From assembly GCF_035207705.1 (NCBI RefSeq), contig NZ_CP128187.1, forward strand, positions 3,472,001-3,536,000: a stretch of 64,000 nt of DNA, read 5' to 3'. Position numbers and translations under genes: made by a program. The notes under the pieces are model-generated. The model did not search any database, had not been told where the DNA came from, and saw nothing but the letters and a program-made list of their open reading frames with translations. Source of the DNA: Maribacter sp. BPC-D8 (GTDB lineage Bacteria; Bacteroidota; Bacteroidia; Flavobacteriales; Flavobacteriaceae). Of the stretch, positions 9,249 to 19,185 are shown one piece after another (position 1 is the stretch's first letter; every line of letters begins with the position of its first letter).

Positions 9249-10280
9249 ATGAGCTTAAAAAACGACTTATTTCTAAAAGCCTTAAAAGGTGAAACGGTAG
9301 AAAGACCACCAGTGTGGATGATGCGTCAGGCAGGTAGATATTTACCTGAATTTATGGCCATCAAAGAAAAATATGACTTCTTTACCAGATGTCAGACTCC
9401 AGAATTGGCATCAGAAATTACGGTTCAACCTATTCGTAGATACGGAATGGATGCCGCTATATTATTCAGTGATATTTTGGTGATCCCACAGGCAATGAAT
9501 ATTCATGTGGAAATGAAGCCAAATTTTGGCCCGTATTTACCGAACCCGATTCGTAATCAAAAAGATTTAGACAGTGTTATTGTACCAGATGTTCACGAAA
9601 CATTAGGTTACGTAATGGAAGCTATAAAAGCAACTAAAGAAAAACTGAACGACGAAGTTCCGTTGATCGGTTTTGCAGGTTCCCCTTGGACGATTTTATG
9701 CTACTGTGTACAAGGTCAAGGAAGTAAAACGTTTGATAAGGCTAAAGAATTATGCTTTACGCAACCCGTTGTTGCACACGAATTACTTCAGAAAATTACA
9801 GATACAACCATTGCATACCTTAAAGCAAAAGTTGCTGCAGGTGTTGATGCGGTACAAGTATTTGATTCTTGGGGCGGCATGTTATCGCCTACCGATTATC
9901 AAGAATTCTCATGGCAATACATTCAGCAAATTATCGATGCTTTAAAAGATGAAGCTCCGGTTATCGTTTTTGGAAAAGGATGTTGGTTTGCTTTAGGTGA
10001 TATGGCAAAATCTGGTGCTGCGGCATTAGGTGTAGACTGGACCTGTTCTGCTAGAAATGCACGTTATTTAAGTGGTGGAAAAATTACACTACAAGGTAAC
10101 TTTGACCCATCGCGTTTGTTGTCTCCACCTTCTGAAATCAAGAAGATGGTACACCAAATGATCAATGAATTTGGCAAAGATAGCTACGTGGTTAATTTAG
10201 GTCACGGTATTCTACCTAACATACCTGTAGAAAATGCCAAGGCGTTTATTGATGCAGTAAAAGAATACAAGCAAGACTAA
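9249..10280 (+). CDS. hemE: Uroporphyrinogen decarboxylase
   Basis: A 343-residue cytoplasmic enzyme that decarboxylates the four acetate side chains of uroporphyrinogen III to give coproporphyrinogen III. The N-terminal signature [15 protein letters not shown] (about residues 21-35) is intact, as are [12 protein letters not shown] and [12 protein letters not shown]. The C-terminal [15 protein letters not shown] completes the active site. Length is normal for the family (about 340). It lies between the hemCD fusion and a GNAT gene, continuing the haem operon in pathway order. Confidence 0.96.
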   Translation: MSLKNDLFLKALKGETVERPPVWMMRQAGRYLPEFMAIKEKYDFFTRCQTPELASEITVQPIRRYGMDAAILFSDILVIPQAMNIHVEMKPNFGPYLPNPIRNQKDLDSVIVPDVHETLGYVMEAIKATKEKLNDEVPLIGFAGSPWTILCYCVQGQGSKTFDKAKELCFTQPVVAHELLQKITDTTIAYLKAKVAAGVDAVQVFDSWGGMLSPTDYQEFSWQYIQQIIDALKDEAPVIVFGKGCWFALGDMAKSGAAALGVDWTCSARNARYLSGGKITLQGNFDPSRLLSPPSEIKKMVHQMINEFGKDSYVVNLGHGILPNIPVENAKAFIDAVKEYKQD

Positions 10281-10329
10281 CCCTAACAGGTTTAAAGAGA
10301 ATTAAAGTAGCCGATATAATAATCGCATA

Positions 10330-10872
10330 ATGAATTCATTTCAACTACTAGATTTCGAAATAAATCCGATTTCAGAGAGCGATGGATGGCGTTTATGCGA
10401 TTTTATATCTGCCAATGCAGACCACATAAAGAGATACTTCCCGAAAACGGTAGCTGCAAATCTTAATCCGACCTTATCCAATATTTTCGTTCTTGAAAAA
10501 GTATCCGATTTTCTATCTGGTAAAGAGTACTTATTCACACTTAAAGAACCAGAAAACAGAAAAATTATAGGTCTGGTTTATTTAAAAGAACTGAAACGAG
10601 CAGCAAAAGAAGCCGAAATTGCCTATTGCATATCATACGACCTCAACAATAGAGGTTTTGCTACACAAGCAGTTAAAACCATTTCAGAATGGGGCTTTAA
10701 CGAGCAACACTTACAGCGACTTAGAATCATAGCTCATAAATCTAACCTTGGTAGTATTAAGGTAGCAGAAAATTGTGGTTATCTTTGGAAAGAGACACTA
10801 TTGAAAGAACACACACCGCCTAACGAAGACCCGTTAGATATGGAACTTTATGTTTTACAGAATGAAAGATAA
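10330..10872 (+). CDS. GNAT-family N-acetyltransferase (RimJ/RimL-like)
   Basis: A 180-residue protein with the N-acyltransferase fold of ribosomal-protein acetyltransferase type. IAYCISYDLNNRGFATQAVKTISEWGF (about residues 97-123) is the acetyl-CoA binding motif A (Q/RxxGxA form). RLRIIAHKSNLGSIKVAENCGY (about 127-148) is the usual motif B. It overlaps the following hemF and sits between two haem genes, but nothing links it to haem synthesis chemically. Substrate unknown: a ribosomal protein N-terminus or a small molecule are both possible. Confidence 0.86.
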   Translation: MNSFQLLDFEINPISESDGWRLCDFISANADHIKRYFPKTVAANLNPTLSNIFVLEKVSDFLSGKEYLFTLKEPENRKIIGLVYLKELKRAAKEAEIAYCISYDLNNRGFATQAVKTISEWGFNEQHLQRLRIIAHKSNLGSIKVAENCGYLWKETLLKEHTPPNEDPLDMELYVLQNER

Positions 10873-11764
10873 ATTTTACGCCTACATAGAACAACTTCAA
10901 GATACGATTACTTCTAAATTAGAAGAAGTAGACGGCACAGCCACTTTTAAAGAAGATATTTGGGTACGCCCAGAAGGTGGTGGCGGTCGTACTAGAGTAA
11001 TCGAAAACGGAGCTGTTTTTGAAAAAGGTGGTGTAAATATATCAGGGGTACATGGAGAGCTTCCACATAGTATGAAGGCATATTTCGGAGTGGAAGATGC
11101 TAATTTTTTCGCCTGCGGATTAAGTTTAGTACTGCATCCGAAGAACCCTATGGTGCCAACAGTTCACGCAAACTGGCGTTATTTTGAAATGTATGGTAAA
11201 GACGGTGAAATTGTAGATCAATGGTTTGGCGGCGGTCAAGACTTGACTCCCTATTACCTATTTGACGAAGATGCCGTTCATTTTCATCAAGTTTGTAAAA
11301 CGGCTTGCGACAAACACAACTCCACATTTTACGACACCTACAAAAAACGCTGCGACGAGTATTTCTGGAATACCCATAGAAACGAAGCACGCGGACTCGG
11401 TGGTCTATTTTTTGACTATTGCAAAGCAACTCCAGAAATGGATATGCAAGACTGGTACAACTTCGTTACAGAAGTTGGCAATAGCTTTTTAGATTGTTAT
11501 GTACCAATCGTTATAAAAAGAAAAGACCTTGAATACACTAAGGAACAAAAGGATTGGCAGGAGATTCGAAGAGGCAGATACGTAGAATTTAATCTAGTTC
11601 ATGATAAAGGAACGCTATTCGGATTAAAAACAAACGGACGTATTGAAAGTATATTAATGAGCTTACCGCCACATGTGCAATGGCATTATGACCATCATCC
11701 AGAAAAGGGTAGCGAAGAAGAACGCTTAATTGATGTATTGATGAAACCAAAAGAATGGGTGTAA
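10862..11764 (+). CDS. hemF: Oxygen-dependent coproporphyrinogen-III oxidase
   Basis: Aerobic oxidative decarboxylation of coproporphyrinogen III to protoporphyrinogen IX. Signatures seen include WVRPEGGGGRTRV (about residues 38-50), the metal/substrate region VPTVHANWRYFEMY and WFGGGQDLTPYY. RRGRYVEFNLVHDKGT and the C-terminal LPPHVQWHY are also present. About 300 residues, the normal length. The frame opens at ATG 10850, but 10862 gives the usual MKDKFYAYI start; either way it overlaps the GNAT gene. It needs oxygen, so the host respires aerobically. It overlaps the next gene by 10 bp. Confidence 0.95.
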   Translation: MKDKFYAYIEQLQDTITSKLEEVDGTATFKEDIWVRPEGGGGRTRVIENGAVFEKGGVNISGVHGELPHSMKAYFGVEDANFFACGLSLVLHPKNPMVPTVHANWRYFEMYGKDGEIVDQWFGGGQDLTPYYLFDEDAVHFHQVCKTACDKHNSTFYDTYKKRCDEYFWNTHRNEARGLGGLFFDYCKATPEMDMQDWYNFVTEVGNSFLDCYVPIVIKRKDLEYTKEQKDWQEIRRGRYVEFNLVHDKGTLFGLKTNGRIESILMSLPPHVQWHYDHHPEKGSEEERLIDVLMKPKEWV

Positions 11765-12699
11765 GAATAATTCTATTTTTGAGTGTGCTATGTTTTATGC
11801 AAGTAACTATTGCACAAAATTCACACTACAAAGAAGCCTTTCCTGATAAAGTTACTGTAAGGCTGTCTTTACAGACCACTTCTAATAGTTTTACGCTTAG
11901 AGACAAGATAACACGCGCTAAAACAGAGTTTATACCGAACGACAAAAGTTATTTAGGCTTATCGGTTCTATTTCGCTTTTTAGAAGTTGATTTTGGGTAT
12001 GCACCTAACTTTCTATCGGAGAACAAAGACAACGGAGATTCTAAATTAATCACCTTCAACATTCGTACATTTTTTGGTCAGTACATGCAGACCTTAGATA
12101 TTTATAAGCAAAAAGGATTCTTTGTTAGAACGGCAGATTTAACCTTACCTATCGATGATTTAAAAACTTTTAAGATTGGAGGAACATCTAGTTATATTTT
12201 TAATGAAGATTTTTCATTTCGTGCTATCGGATTTCAAAACGAATGGCAAAAACAAAGTGTCGGTAGTTTTATTCCTAGCATATCGTACTACTACACCAAG
12301 TTTAAGTTAGAAGACCCAATTATCGATAATCAATTGGAGAAATCTTTGAAGGTTGCTATTGGTCCTGGGTATTATTACAACTGGGTTTTCGATGAAAATT
12401 ACCTCGTTTCTGCTGGTGCAACTGGCGGATTAGGTTTTAACTATTCTAGCACAGACGGAGATACTTCGTTTAATGGTTTGGCGCAACTGATTTTTAGAAT
12501 GACGGGAGGCTATAATTCAGAAAATTTCTTTAGTGGGGTAAATATCAATACGCAACTATTGAGTCACACTTCTGATGAAAATTTCATTTTAGACGACTCC
12601 ATAAGCTTTCTTGAGTTTTATGTAGGTTATCGATTTGATGCACCCAAAAAGTGGATTCAAAAAGCCGATGAGATAAGTCGTAAATTCGGACTAGAATAA
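11755..12699 (+). CDS. DUF4421 outer-membrane beta-barrel-like protein
   Basis: A 314-residue exported protein with a signal peptide (1-20, cleavage near IAQN). Many alternating hydrophobic stretches and aromatic ends (FEVDFGYAPNF-like, RTFFGQYMQTLDIY, GGYNSENFFSGVNI, FYVGYRFDAP) suggest an outer-membrane barrel. This matches the DUF4421 family of Bacteroidetes; function unknown. It starts within the last codons of hemF (10-bp overlap), so it is co-expressed with the haem genes, but a haem role is only a guess. Confidence 0.75.
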   Translation: MGVRIILFLSVLCFMQVTIAQNSHYKEAFPDKVTVRLSLQTTSNSFTLRDKITRAKTEFIPNDKSYLGLSVLFRFLEVDFGYAPNFLSENKDNGDSKLITFNIRTFFGQYMQTLDIYKQKGFFVRTADLTLPIDDLKTFKIGGTSSYIFNEDFSFRAIGFQNEWQKQSVGSFIPSISYYYTKFKLEDPIIDNQLEKSLKVAIGPGYYYNWVFDENYLVSAGATGGLGFNYSSTDGDTSFNGLAQLIFRMTGGYNSENFFSGVNINTQLLSHTSDENFILDDSISFLEFYVGYRFDAPKKWIQKADEISRKFGLE

Positions 12700-12803
12700 A
12701 AACCACAGAGTAATCGCTAGATGCATTCGTTTTAGAATAACTGTAATTTTTTAGTCAAGCGTCAAAGCATTTTAATCTCGAATATCGAGTAAATCTCAAT
12801 TCC

Positions 12804-13592
12804 ATGAAGCAAAAAATATATCAAATCGATGCGTTTACCTCTAAGTTATTTGGCGGCAATCCGGCTGCAGTTTGTATTCTTGAAAAATGGTTAGAAACCG
12901 ATTTAATGCAAAAGATAGCTGCTGAGAATAATTTGGCAGAAACAGCTTTTGCGGTTATGAATAATGACCATTATGAGTTACGATGGTTTACCCCAGAAAT
13001 AGAAGTGGACTTATGCGGACATGCAACACTTGCAACTGCCTTCGTGCTCTATAATTACTACGGTTACAATGAAAATACCTTACGGTTTATTTCACCGAGA
13101 AGTGGAGAGTTATTAGTCCAAAAAAGTGAATCGGGATTGTTAACCATGGATTTCCCCACAGATGATTTAACGCCTGTATCAGAACAAATCAAAATATCAA
13201 AAGCAATTGGCAAGCAACCGTTAGAAACTTATAAAGGCAAGACCGACTATATGCTTATTTATGAATCTCAAGTGGAAATCGAAAACATAAAACCTAATTT
13301 TCATTTATTGAATGAATTAGATTGTAGAGGGGTTATTGTTTCGGCAAAAGGCAATGATGTAGATTTTGTCTCACGCTTTTTTGCACCGCAATGCGGTATT
13401 CCAGAAGATCCGGTTACGGGTTCTGCGCATACTACTTTAACACCCTATTGGTCAGAGAAATTGAATAAAAAAGCACTAACTGCCAAACAACTATCTGAAC
13501 GTGGTGGCGATATACAATGCGAATATCTTGGAGACCGCGTAAAAATATCCGGTAATGGAGTTTGTTACTTAATTGGCGAAATAGAAATATAG
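12804..13592 (+). CDS. PhzF-family isomerase/epimerase-like protein
   Basis: A 262-residue cytoplasmic enzyme of the PhzF (diaminopimelate-epimerase-like) fold. The N-terminal QIDAFTSKLFGGNPAAVC and NNLAETAF carry the catalytic Glu expected near residue 46. LCGHATLATAFVL follows, with SRFFAPQCGIPEDPVTGSAH as the second-half signature. PhzF homologues isomerise small acidic substrates; most, probably including this one, have no phenazine operon around them. It ends facing the minus-strand M1/ABC gene, with a hairpin terminator between. Confidence 0.9.
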   Translation: MKQKIYQIDAFTSKLFGGNPAAVCILEKWLETDLMQKIAAENNLAETAFAVMNNDHYELRWFTPEIEVDLCGHATLATAFVLYNYYGYNENTLRFISPRSGELLVQKSESGLLTMDFPTDDLTPVSEQIKISKAIGKQPLETYKGKTDYMLIYESQVEIENIKPNFHLLNELDCRGVIVSAKGNDVDFVSRFFAPQCGIPEDPVTGSAHTTLTPYWSEKLNKKALTAKQLSERGGDIQCEYLGDRVKISGNGVCYLIGEIEI

Positions 13593-13649
13593 AATTTTTA
13601 TCACGCTATTTAAACAATACAGCCTATTATCAAAGTTCTCGAAAAGAAA

Positions 13650-13692
13650 AAACCTGTCCGCTTTATGACAATTGCCATTAACGAACAGGTTT
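13650..13692. terminator. Bidirectional terminator between convergent genes
   Basis: AAACCTGT...CG pairs with CG...ACAGGTTT (arms about 13650-13660 and 13682-13692), with an A-run before and T-rich sequence after. It sits between the ends of the PhzF gene (+) and the M1/ABC gene (-). Confidence 0.7.
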
Positions 13693-13725
13693 ATACTTAA
13701 ACTCTTCTTAACTAATTTGAAAAAA

Positions 13726-16700
13726 CTACTCTTCTACCGTTTCTAGATTATCATCAGAATTACGATCGATCAACTTATTATAAGGATCAATACCCGCTTT
13801 TAAAGGTTTTTCATCAGTAACAATAGTAAATGTATTATCACCTGCAGAAAGCCACTTTAATTCAAAGTAAAATGGATTCTTGATAGTTACCCCATCGTCA
13901 CCGGTAATATCTTCGCCAAAGAGCCCAATGTCAACTAAGTTCTTTTTATCATCAATCAGCTTTTCCTTACCAGTATCATCATAATAAATCTTTTTAGAGT
14001 TAACTGTGAATGTGGTTTCCCATTTGCCATTATCTAGCTTTTTGGTTTTAGCATCCATCACACGATTTTCGTAAAGAACTATCTCTTTGAAACCATCGTC
14101 AACCTTATATTTTAAGGAATCTGGAGTAACATTATAAATAGCTTTATAGAAATCTTCAGAAGTGGGGTATACTCCTTTTTCAAAATACTTGTATTCATTC
14201 AAGAATGTTTTAAGTCCCGCATTTATAACATCTTCACCAATGACATCTTGCAAATCATACATAATCATAGATCCTTTTTGATACCAAATATGCTGACCAG
14301 TTTCAACATCCATCAATGTACGCTCAGGTTTAAAGCTCATTGACCTTCTAGATAAATAAATATCTAATGAAGGTTTTAAAAACCCTTTAATACCATTTTC
14401 GCCATATTCGTGTTTCATTGCCATTAGTGAAACGTACTCTGCTAAGGTTTCTGAAATTATGTTAGCCCCTCTGGTATTACTTGGCGTTACAATATGACCC
14501 CACCACTGGTGAGCCATTTCGTGAGCAGTTGTACTAAAAGCGTGATTAAAGCTTTCTAGATTGGAATAATCTGACACAAAACCAAAATCTTCAGAAAAAG
14601 GTATTGTAGTCGCAAAAGACTGCGCGAAAACGGTATGAGCTGGAAACTCGATAATTCTTACCACAGAATAAGGATATTCATAAAAATTAGTAGAATTATA
14701 ATCCAACGAAACCTTGACACCTTTTATAAAGTGCTCTAAGTTATCTTTATGCTTCGGAGAATGATAAATCTCGATAGTTACTTTTTTACCGCTAGGCGCT
14801 GTCCAAGTATCTTTTTCGATCTCATAAGTTGCAGAGACAAAACTGAAAAAGTAATCAGACTTCTCTTCCATCTTATAATTAAAATAGCTTCTGTCGTCAT
14901 GATCCCATTTTTCAGTCAAAACACCAGGTGCAACAGCAATCTGACCTTTAGACGTACTAACAGTAGCTTCAAAATTCATAAAGTGACTATCTTCATTAAA
15001 ACCATTTTTCTTTAAAGCAACACTATCTGTTCTTGGCGGATAGATAAAATCTAATTCTTCTAAACCATATTTCTTACGAACACCATTATCTATTATTGCT
15101 TTTTCATAATGAAAAGCAGGAAAAATTCCATCATTAAAAAAAGTACCGTTTCCTAAAATATCAGTTTCTCTATCCATAGCGAAACCATGAGTACGTGCTT
15201 TTGTCTCAATAATTAAGTTGGCAGTATCTTTTGGTTGCAATGGTTCTGGAAGTTTATATAGAAAAAATCGATAAATAGAATCGCTAAATACTGGCTTAAT
15301 CACCTTACCATTATAAATTACATTGGTAATCTTTGTATCAGTTATAGAAAATCTAACCTCCATCATAACTGTATCTATTGGTACATTTGAAGGGTTGATT
15401 ACTGTAAAGTCTCCTTTTGCATCAACACCTCGTGATTTTGGAAAAATATCAACATCTGCTTTTAAGTCAATAATTTCTATGTGAGGCTTCTCACTAAACC
15501 TACCATACTTTTTTTCTGCATCAGCATTTATTTGCTCCCAATAATCGCCATCTTGTAAACTATTTAAAACTTTAAGGTTATAATAACTGTAGGCACCTAC
15601 AGAGAAGAAAGCAAATACAAACAAAAACGTATACCTTATTGTTTTACCGCTGAACCTATCTTTAGCTATAGATAAACGCTCTTTTGCAGAAGAAAAGAAT
15701 CCTCTACTCCAAAACAAACCACCAATACTTGCTAAAATTCCGGTAAAAAGAATCCAATAAAGACTTAACCAAAATTGTCCTGTCAAATAATGTCCAAATC
15801 CGTTTAAATCACTTAAAAAGCTTGGCGTTGTTCGTCCAAATATTAGTAAAGGATTATTACTCTTAAATGCAAGATTTAGAATTAATGGTAAACCAATGTA
15901 TATAATAACCACTAAAAAGTGACCTAAAAACTTGTTATTAACCAACACATGAATGAAAAAGGCCAATAAAACTATAGCCAAATAAAATGGGAATATATCT
16001 GTAAGATTATATATTAAGTACATGCCCAATTCAAAATTGAAATACCCATTACCTATTTGATATAAAATACCAATTACAATATTTACTAAAGCGAGTACTA
16101 AAGCAACCCCAATAAGTGATATTATTTTTGACAAATAAAGTGTTGTATTGGTTACCGGTAAAGCATCATAAAATTCAAATGTTTTATTACTACGAGTTCT
16201 ATGTACCGCCTCACCTGCATAGATAATTAGAATAATAATAGAAAACATACGTAAAATGCCTCCAATATTAGTTACCATAAATCGCGTAAGTGGTAACGAA
16301 GGCGTGCCTTCCATCTGGTTAGCTTGATACGTTGAAAAGCAAGCTACCAATACACCGATTATAATAAGCACTAAAAAAACTGGCTCCTTTACTACCGACA
16401 AAAATTCTATTTTACTTAATGACCACAAGTTTTCTCTTTGTGCTTTTTTACTAAAACTTTGATTTACGTTTACAATTTCTGAGACTTCATAAACATCGTC
16501 GTTTTCCTTTTTACTCTTCTTTTTACTTGAAGTCAAAAAGCCCTTATATGAAAATTTTAATAAGGTAAATGTGAAAATTACAATACCAACACTTAACCAT
16601 AATAAACGATTAAGCATAAACTTACCCGTTAAAGCCAGTTGATTTGTATTTAATTCTGATACAGACCAATATTTAGTAATATATCCATAAGCAGACTCAC

Positions 16701-17328
16701 CAAAAGGGTCTACATAAATACTTAACCATTGCGTATCTAATGATACCATTAATTGACTTGCTATCGTAGTTATAATCAAAAGTAAAATGCCACCTAAATA
16801 CAATATGGACATACGCTTAAAAAAGGTCATCAAACAAAAGAAGATACTACCGATTAAAAATGCATTGAACATTAAAAAATATAAAAACGGAAAAAAGTAG
16901 GACCAAAAGTTAAAATCGGTGTAGGTACCATAATCAGGTCGATCTAAAATTGCACCTAGTACATAACCAAACATAGCACCAAACATAGCTGCCAAATTCA
17001 TTATAGTAACAATAGTAAAGCTTCCCCAAAAACGACCAAGAATATAGTTCTTTTCTGAAATTGGAAAAGAGAAATAAGTCTGGGCTGTTTTATGTTCTTC
17101 ATCCCTATATACAGGCACACCCATTATGGCCGCATAAAAAAACAATGCAATAATACTTATTACTCCAATTACACCCACTATATCACTGGGGCTATTGGTA
17201 AACTGTGCTGTATTAGATTTATCGAATACCGCAATTAGTAAGGGTATTAAAAACATGATAAATATGTAGATATAAGTGACCGGTCGTCGAAGCCTATACT
17301 TTAGCTCAAATAAGAATATTTCTTTCAT
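13726..17328 (-). CDS. ABC-2 permease fused to M1-family aminopeptidase
   Basis: A 1200-residue membrane protein. Residues about 1-560 contain two sets of about six transmembrane helices of ABC-2 permease type (start LRRPVTYIYIFIMFLIPLLIAVF; second set from about 320). Residues about 590-1200 are a periplasmic M1 peptidase domain with HEMAHQWWGH zinc site and downstream SETLAEY; the second zinc Glu lies 19 residues after the HExxH. This matches the ABC permease/M1 aminopeptidase family. It abuts the ATPase gene 17330-18205, which precedes it in transcription, giving a two-gene transporter-protease system. Peptide processing coupled to transport is inferred. Confidence 0.88.
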   Translation of the reverse strand: MKEIFLFELKYRLRRPVTYIYIFIMFLIPLLIAVFDKSNTAQFTNSPSDIVGVIGVISIIALFFYAAIMGVPVYRDEEHKTAQTYFSFPISEKNYILGRFWGSFTIVTIMNLAAMFGAMFGYVLGAILDRPDYGTYTDFNFWSYFFPFLYFLMFNAFLIGSIFFCLMTFFKRMSILYLGGILLLIITTIASQLMVSLDTQWLSIYVDPFGESAYGYITKYWSVSELNTNQLALTGKFMLNRLLWLSVGIVIFTFTLLKFSYKGFLTSSKKKSKKENDDVYEVSEIVNVNQSFSKKAQRENLWSLSKIEFLSVVKEPVFLVLIIIGVLVACFSTYQANQMEGTPSLPLTRFMVTNIGGILRMFSIIILIIYAGEAVHRTRSNKTFEFYDALPVTNTTLYLSKIISLIGVALVLALVNIVIGILYQIGNGYFNFELGMYLIYNLTDIFPFYLAIVLLAFFIHVLVNNKFLGHFLVVIIYIGLPLILNLAFKSNNPLLIFGRTTPSFLSDLNGFGHYLTGQFWLSLYWILFTGILASIGGLFWSRGFFSSAKERLSIAKDRFSGKTIRYTFLFVFAFFSVGAYSYYNLKVLNSLQDGDYWEQINADAEKKYGRFSEKPHIEIIDLKADVDIFPKSRGVDAKGDFTVINPSNVPIDTVMMEVRFSITDTKITNVIYNGKVIKPVFSDSIYRFFLYKLPEPLQPKDTANLIIETKARTHGFAMDRETDILGNGTFFNDGIFPAFHYEKAIIDNGVRKKYGLEELDFIYPPRTDSVALKKNGFNEDSHFMNFEATVSTSKGQIAVAPGVLTEKWDHDDRSYFNYKMEEKSDYFFSFVSATYEIEKDTWTAPSGKKVTIEIYHSPKHKDNLEHFIKGVKVSLDYNSTNFYEYPYSVVRIIEFPAHTVFAQSFATTIPFSEDFGFVSDYSNLESFNHAFSTTAHEMAHQWWGHIVTPSNTRGANIISETLAEYVSLMAMKHEYGENGIKGFLKPSLDIYLSRRSMSFKPERTLMDVETGQHIWYQKGSMIMYDLQDVIGEDVINAGLKTFLNEYKYFEKGVYPTSEDFYKAIYNVTPDSLKYKVDDGFKEIVLYENRVMDAKTKKLDNGKWETTFTVNSKKIYYDDTGKEKLIDDKKNLVDIGLFGEDITGDDGVTIKNPFYFELKWLSAGDNTFTIVTDEKPLKAGIDPYNKLIDRNSDDNLETVEE

Positions 17329-17329
17329 A

Positions 17330-18205
17330 TTAAACAGTTTGAGGTTGGTTAATACTATAGAAATAGAAGTCTTCTAAATTATTGGCAACTTCTTCAAACC
17401 CTTCACCTGGCACACCTTCTGCGTACACATTTACATATAGATTGCCACTACGTAAATAAGTGGATAATACATTATATTCTGACTGGTATTTTTCAACCTC
17501 TTCTTTAGCAATATTTTTGCGGAATACCTTATTATTCAATGAATTTGAGAGTTCTAACGGATGCCCTTGCACCACTACACTACCCTCATTAAATACGGCC
17601 ATATTGGTACATAGATTAATAACATCATCTACAATATGTGTTGATAGTATTACTACGGCATCTTCACCAAGTTCACTTAATAGATTATGAAAACGATTAC
17701 GTTCTAAAGGATCAAGACCAGCTGTTGGCTCATCTACAATAATTAATTTAGGGTTGCCGATCAATGCTTGCGCTATACCAAAACGTTGTCGCATACCACC
17801 AGAGTAATCACCAAGATTACGCTTACGGAATTTGTAGAGATTTACCTTATTCAATAAATCGGCTACATACGCCTTACGATCTGTTTTACTTTGAATACCT
17901 TTTATTTTTGCAATATGATTTAGCATCATTTCTGCAGATACCTTTGGGTAGACTCCAAAATCTTGAGGTAAGTAACCTAATACTTTTCTGATCTCATCGG
18001 GTTCTGCGAAAACATCGATATCGTTAAATTCAATATGACCACTATCTGCCTGTTGTAATGTGGCAATAGTTCTCATTAAAGAGGATTTGCCTGCACCATT
18101 CGGACCAAGTAAGCCGAACATACCGGTACCAATTTCTAGGTTAACATTGTTTAAGGCTTTTGTACCGTTTGGGTACGTTTTATTCAAATTTGTAATCGAA
18201 AGCAT
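17330..18205 (-). CDS. ABC transporter ATP-binding protein, partner of the permease-peptidase
   Basis: A 291-residue ATPase. Walker A is GPNGAGKSS (about residues 34-42), the signature is YSGGMRQR (about 135-142), and Walker B LIIVDEPTAGLDP is followed by the H-loop STH. The C-terminal about 70 residues form the extension typical of ABC-2 exporters. The gene is 1 bp upstream of the fused permease/M1 gene, so both are translated from one message. It presumably drives that permease. Confidence 0.92.
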   Translation of the reverse strand: MLSITNLNKTYPNGTKALNNVNLEIGTGMFGLLGPNGAGKSSLMRTIATLQQADSGHIEFNDIDVFAEPDEIRKVLGYLPQDFGVYPKVSAEMMLNHIAKIKGIQSKTDRKAYVADLLNKVNLYKFRKRNLGDYSGGMRQRFGIAQALIGNPKLIIVDEPTAGLDPLERNRFHNLLSELGEDAVVILSTHIVDDVINLCTNMAVFNEGSVVVQGHPLELSNSLNNKVFRKNIAKEEVEKYQSEYNVLSTYLRSGNLYVNVYAEGVPGEGFEEVANNLEDFYFYSINQPQTV

Positions 18206-18459
18206 ATTATTTAAAGTTTGATGGTTAGCATTCAGTTTATTTATAAGTATTCAAAAATTTAGAAATGTTACATTTTTTGTAGTTTCTTCCGCAAATAAAG
18301 TGTAATTAATAACTTACAAGCAAGTAAAAGCATTCCATATTTATAAAAACCAGGAAGCCAAAATAAATACAACAACTTAGCTATTAGATAATTAAAAAAT
18401 ATAAACATAACGCTAGCTTAAAAGTGAGGTTTTATGGAAAGTTTTTTCTTATTAGTTAA

Positions 18460-18492
18460 AGCTATTCAGATAATTTATAGATCTGAATAGCT
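18460..18492 (-). terminator. Hairpin after the ankyrin gene
   Basis: Perfect 12-bp stem AGCTATTCAGAT (18460-18471) / ATCTGAATAGCT (18481-18492), 25 bp past the stop of the minus-strand ankyrin gene. A T-rich tract follows on the minus strand. The rest of the 311-bp gap 18206-18516 shows nothing recognisable. Confidence 0.65.
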
Positions 18493-18516
18493 CTATTTGA
18501 TGACTTGTTTAGAAGT

Positions 18517-18906
18517 TTACAAGCTGTTTAAATACCCAACTACTTCTGTTGCTCCAGAGACTTTAGCATAATCTAAGGCTGTTGCACCAATTTTAGATTC
18601 TTTTGCGGTACTTGCACCCTCTGCAACTAGTATTTTTACAATATCTAATTGGTTGTAACGAGCAGCGTACATTAAAGCTGTCATTTGAGCTCCGGTGTTA
18701 GATACTTGCTCTATATCGGCCCCATAAGCGATAAAACTTTTCACAACCGCTACATCATCTTTAACAATCGCTAATACCATTGGCGATATATGCGTAATAT
18801 TTGTTTGGTTGATTTTAGAGATTCTATTTCCTGAGTCAGTGTTTGCACTTACTGTGTTAAATACTGTACTAACTAAAATGCCGAAAACGATAATTGATTT
18901 TTTCAT
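18517..18906 (-). CDS. Small exported ankyrin-repeat protein
   Basis: 129 residues with a signal peptide (1-21, ending VSANTDS). About three ankyrin repeats follow: ISPMVLAIVKDDVAVVKSFIAYGADIEQ, TALMYAARYNQLDIVKILVAEGAS and ATALDYAKVSGATEVVGYL. Such proteins mediate protein-protein contacts in the periplasm. It stands alone between the ABC pair and the TPR-AraC cluster. Partner unknown. Confidence 0.82.
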   Translation of the reverse strand: MKKSIIVFGILVSTVFNTVSANTDSGNRISKINQTNITHISPMVLAIVKDDVAVVKSFIAYGADIEQVSNTGAQMTALMYAARYNQLDIVKILVAEGASTAKESKIGATALDYAKVSGATEVVGYLNSL

Positions 18907-19185
18907 GATTTAAAATTTAAGATTAACTATTTGTAATTATTGATTTAAAAAAGGACTCCGAACTTCTATTAAAATATTAGCTTAACACGATCGTATAATT
19001 TTAAAAGTGAACGGTAATCTTTTTGGTAAAGAAAGGGCTGTTTCTCTCTTTAAAACAAGTCATACTACCCTAAATTTATAAAAATAGGGTGCTCGAACTA
19101 ATTTTAATTATTTGATTATCAGGTATTTATTTTAAATGAAGCGATAAAACATGAATTACTATCAACGCTGCATGAAAAGTGGCAT

